From Anaerolineae bacterium (GTDB lineage Bacteria; Chloroflexota; Anaerolineae; B4-G1; SLSP01): a DNA stretch of 8,181 nucleotides. The stretch is from NCBI GenBank assembly GCA_016934645.1, contig JAFGSL010000270.1:1-8181 (forward strand), given 5' to 3'. Shown here in pieces: positions 6,591-8,181 of this stretch. Made by a program: the position numbers and the translations under genes. The stretch's first letter is position 1; every line of letters starts with the position of its first letter. Below the pieces are notes generated by a model, which saw only the letters and a list, made by a program, of their open reading frames with translations, did no database searches and was not told where the DNA came from.

Positions 6591-7514
6591 ATGAAATACA
6601 AATTGATCGTTATTTGCCTGACTTTGACCCTCATCGTGACCGGTTGTGCGATGAAGTCCGCACCTAACAGCACACCGCAGTATGCGGAGGCACCTCGTGA
6701 AGAGAAGGCGAGCGAACCGGCTGCCTGGGATGCTTCCGGCAGTGTGGCCTACGATGCTGCTACTGTCGATCTCCAAGCCGGAGAACCGGTGAAGATGATT
6801 ATCTACAACGCTGAACTGTCGCTGGTTGTCAAGGATTCCAGCCTGGCTCAGGAAGAGATCACGGCCATGATCGAAGGAATGGACGGCTACGTCAGCAATT
6901 CCAGCAGCTACACCTACAGCGGCGGCCTGCGGCGTATCACGCTCACCCTGCGCCTGCCCGCCGAAAAATTCAACGAAGCGATGTCCGCGCTGCGCGACAT
7001 GGCGATGGAAGTCACGCAGGAGAACATCGGTTCGCAGGACGTGACCCAGGAATACGTCGATCTGGAATCCCGCCTGCGCGCGTTGGAGGCCAAGGCCGAC
7101 CGCCTGGAAGAGCTGATGGATCAGGCCGAGGACACAGAAGCCGTCCTCGCAGTCTACGAGCAGTTGAGCCAGACGCAAATCGAGATCGAGCAGACGAAAG
7201 GGCGTATGCAATACCTGAAACGTTCTGCGGCGATGGCGACAATTACCGTCACCCTTACGCCTGACGAGCTCTCTCAGCCGATCGAGGTCGCCGGGTGGCG
7301 ACCTGGCGGCGTCGCGAAAGAGTCCTTTCAGGCGCTGATCAAGGCTTTCCAATGGTTGATCAATGCCCTGATCCGCATCGTCATCCTCGTCGTCCCGGTG
7401 TCGCTCTTCATCGGCGGGGTGCTCTACCTGTTCATCAAGCTCCTGGGATTGATCTTCGGGCGTCGCAAGCGCGCGCCGAAGACCCCACCTGCGCCGCCTG
7501 CTGAAAGCGCATAA
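6591..7514 (+). CDS. DUF4349 domain lipoprotein
   Basis: This 307-residue envelope protein matches DUF4349, a family of membrane-attached proteins of unknown function. The N-terminus is a lipoprotein signal peptide, MKYKLIVICLTLTLIVTGC, with lipobox VTGC and lipidated Cys19. A low-complexity linker rich in Ala, Glu and Pro (20-60) precedes the core domain (about 67-224). That core contains IIYNAELSLVVKDSS, the GYVSNSSSYTYSGG turn, TLRLPAEKFNEAM, and the conserved VTQEYVDLESRLRALEAKADRLEELM stretch (about 151-176). A coiled coil spans roughly 155-205. A C-terminal hydrophobic span (about 260-289, LINALIRIVILVVPVSLF onward) ends in GRRKRA, so the C-terminus is probably a second, cytoplasm-facing anchor. 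Start at ATG 6591 is fixed by GAGGAGG. A terminator follows the stop. The family is confident; role unknown. Confidence 0.9.
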   Translation: MKYKLIVICLTLTLIVTGCAMKSAPNSTPQYAEAPREEKASEPAAWDASGSVAYDAATVDLQAGEPVKMIIYNAELSLVVKDSSLAQEEITAMIEGMDGYVSNSSSYTYSGGLRRITLTLRLPAEKFNEAMSALRDMAMEVTQENIGSQDVTQEYVDLESRLRALEAKADRLEELMDQAEDTEAVLAVYEQLSQTQIEIEQTKGRMQYLKRSAAMATITVTLTPDELSQPIEVAGWRPGGVAKESFQALIKAFQWLINALIRIVILVVPVSLFIGGVLYLFIKLLGLIFGRRKRAPKTPPAPPAESA

Positions 7515-7524
7515 TCGCATCAAG

Positions 7525-7564
7525 AAGACTCCCGATTTTTGTAAAAATCGGGAGTCTTGTTTTA
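7525..7564 (+). terminator. Intrinsic terminator after the DUF4349 gene
   Basis: AAGACTCCCGATTTTT (7525-7540) and AAAAATCGGGAGTCTT (7543-7558) form a perfect 16-bp inverted repeat with GT between them. The innermost A-T pairs would open to make a normal loop. GTTTTA follows on the + strand, giving a short U-tract. On the - strand no T-run follows, so guaB termination here would be weaker. The hairpin lies between convergent genes. Confidence 0.88.
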
Positions 7565-7608
7565 CCCTCGCTCGCTATGGCCGGTCTCCGACCGCGCCAC
7601 TCCTGTGA

Positions 7609-8181
<573 letters not shown>

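Noticed and set aside
6474..7523. A 349-codon open frame on the - strand opposite the DUF4349 gene
   Set aside because: Its translation is low in complexity and resembles no protein family, while the + strand gene has a lipobox, ribosome binding site and recognisable domain. It is a shadow produced by codon bias.

Overview
The window looks like an ordinary chromosomal segment from a free-living bacterium. It has moderately high GC, tightly packed genes, and strong purine-rich ribosome binding sites. The gene content would fit a member of the Chloroflexota (Anaerolineae-like): a 7TM-GAF-PAS histidine kinase, a LysM/M23 protein, a DUF4349 lipoprotein and a stand-alone biotin ligase. That placement is inference from general family knowledge, not from a marker gene. 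I see no phage, transposon, CRISPR, tRNA or rRNA sequence.

Layout. Seven genes run on the + strand and one partial gene on the - strand. (1) 118-357 is xseB, the small subunit of exodeoxyribonuclease VII. (2) 457-2838 is a large membrane histidine kinase, whose stop overlaps the start of (3) 2835-3209, a DUF192 protein. (4) 3241-4689 is a secreted or membrane-anchored LysM/M23 peptidoglycan hydrolase, probably in the same transcript. A 170-bp gap with a large nested stem-loop (4734-4790) follows. (5) 4860-5639 is a birA-type biotin ligase without a DNA-binding domain. (6) 5748-6491 is a calcineurin-like metallophosphoesterase with its own probable promoter at the end of birA. (7) 6591-7514 is a DUF4349 lipoprotein ending in a strong terminator (7525-7564). 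(8) 7609-8181 (-) is the C-terminal part of guaB (IMP dehydrogenase), which converges on the terminator and runs off the window.

The genes do not form an obvious single pathway. The kinase, DUF192, M23 and DUF4349 products are all membrane or envelope proteins. XseB, BirA and GuaB are housekeeping enzymes for DNA repair, biotinylation and purine synthesis. No response regulator is present, so the kinase is an orphan in this window.

I did not find a convincing new multi-gene system. The most interesting unexplained signals are non-coding. First, a 15-bp tandem repeat (consensus TATCYGAYTAAYGAC) lies just before the ribosome binding site of the kinase, and a near-identical unit sits at almost the same distance before the metallophosphoesterase. 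Second, the stem-loop upstream of birA has two arms that are each a quasi-palindrome.
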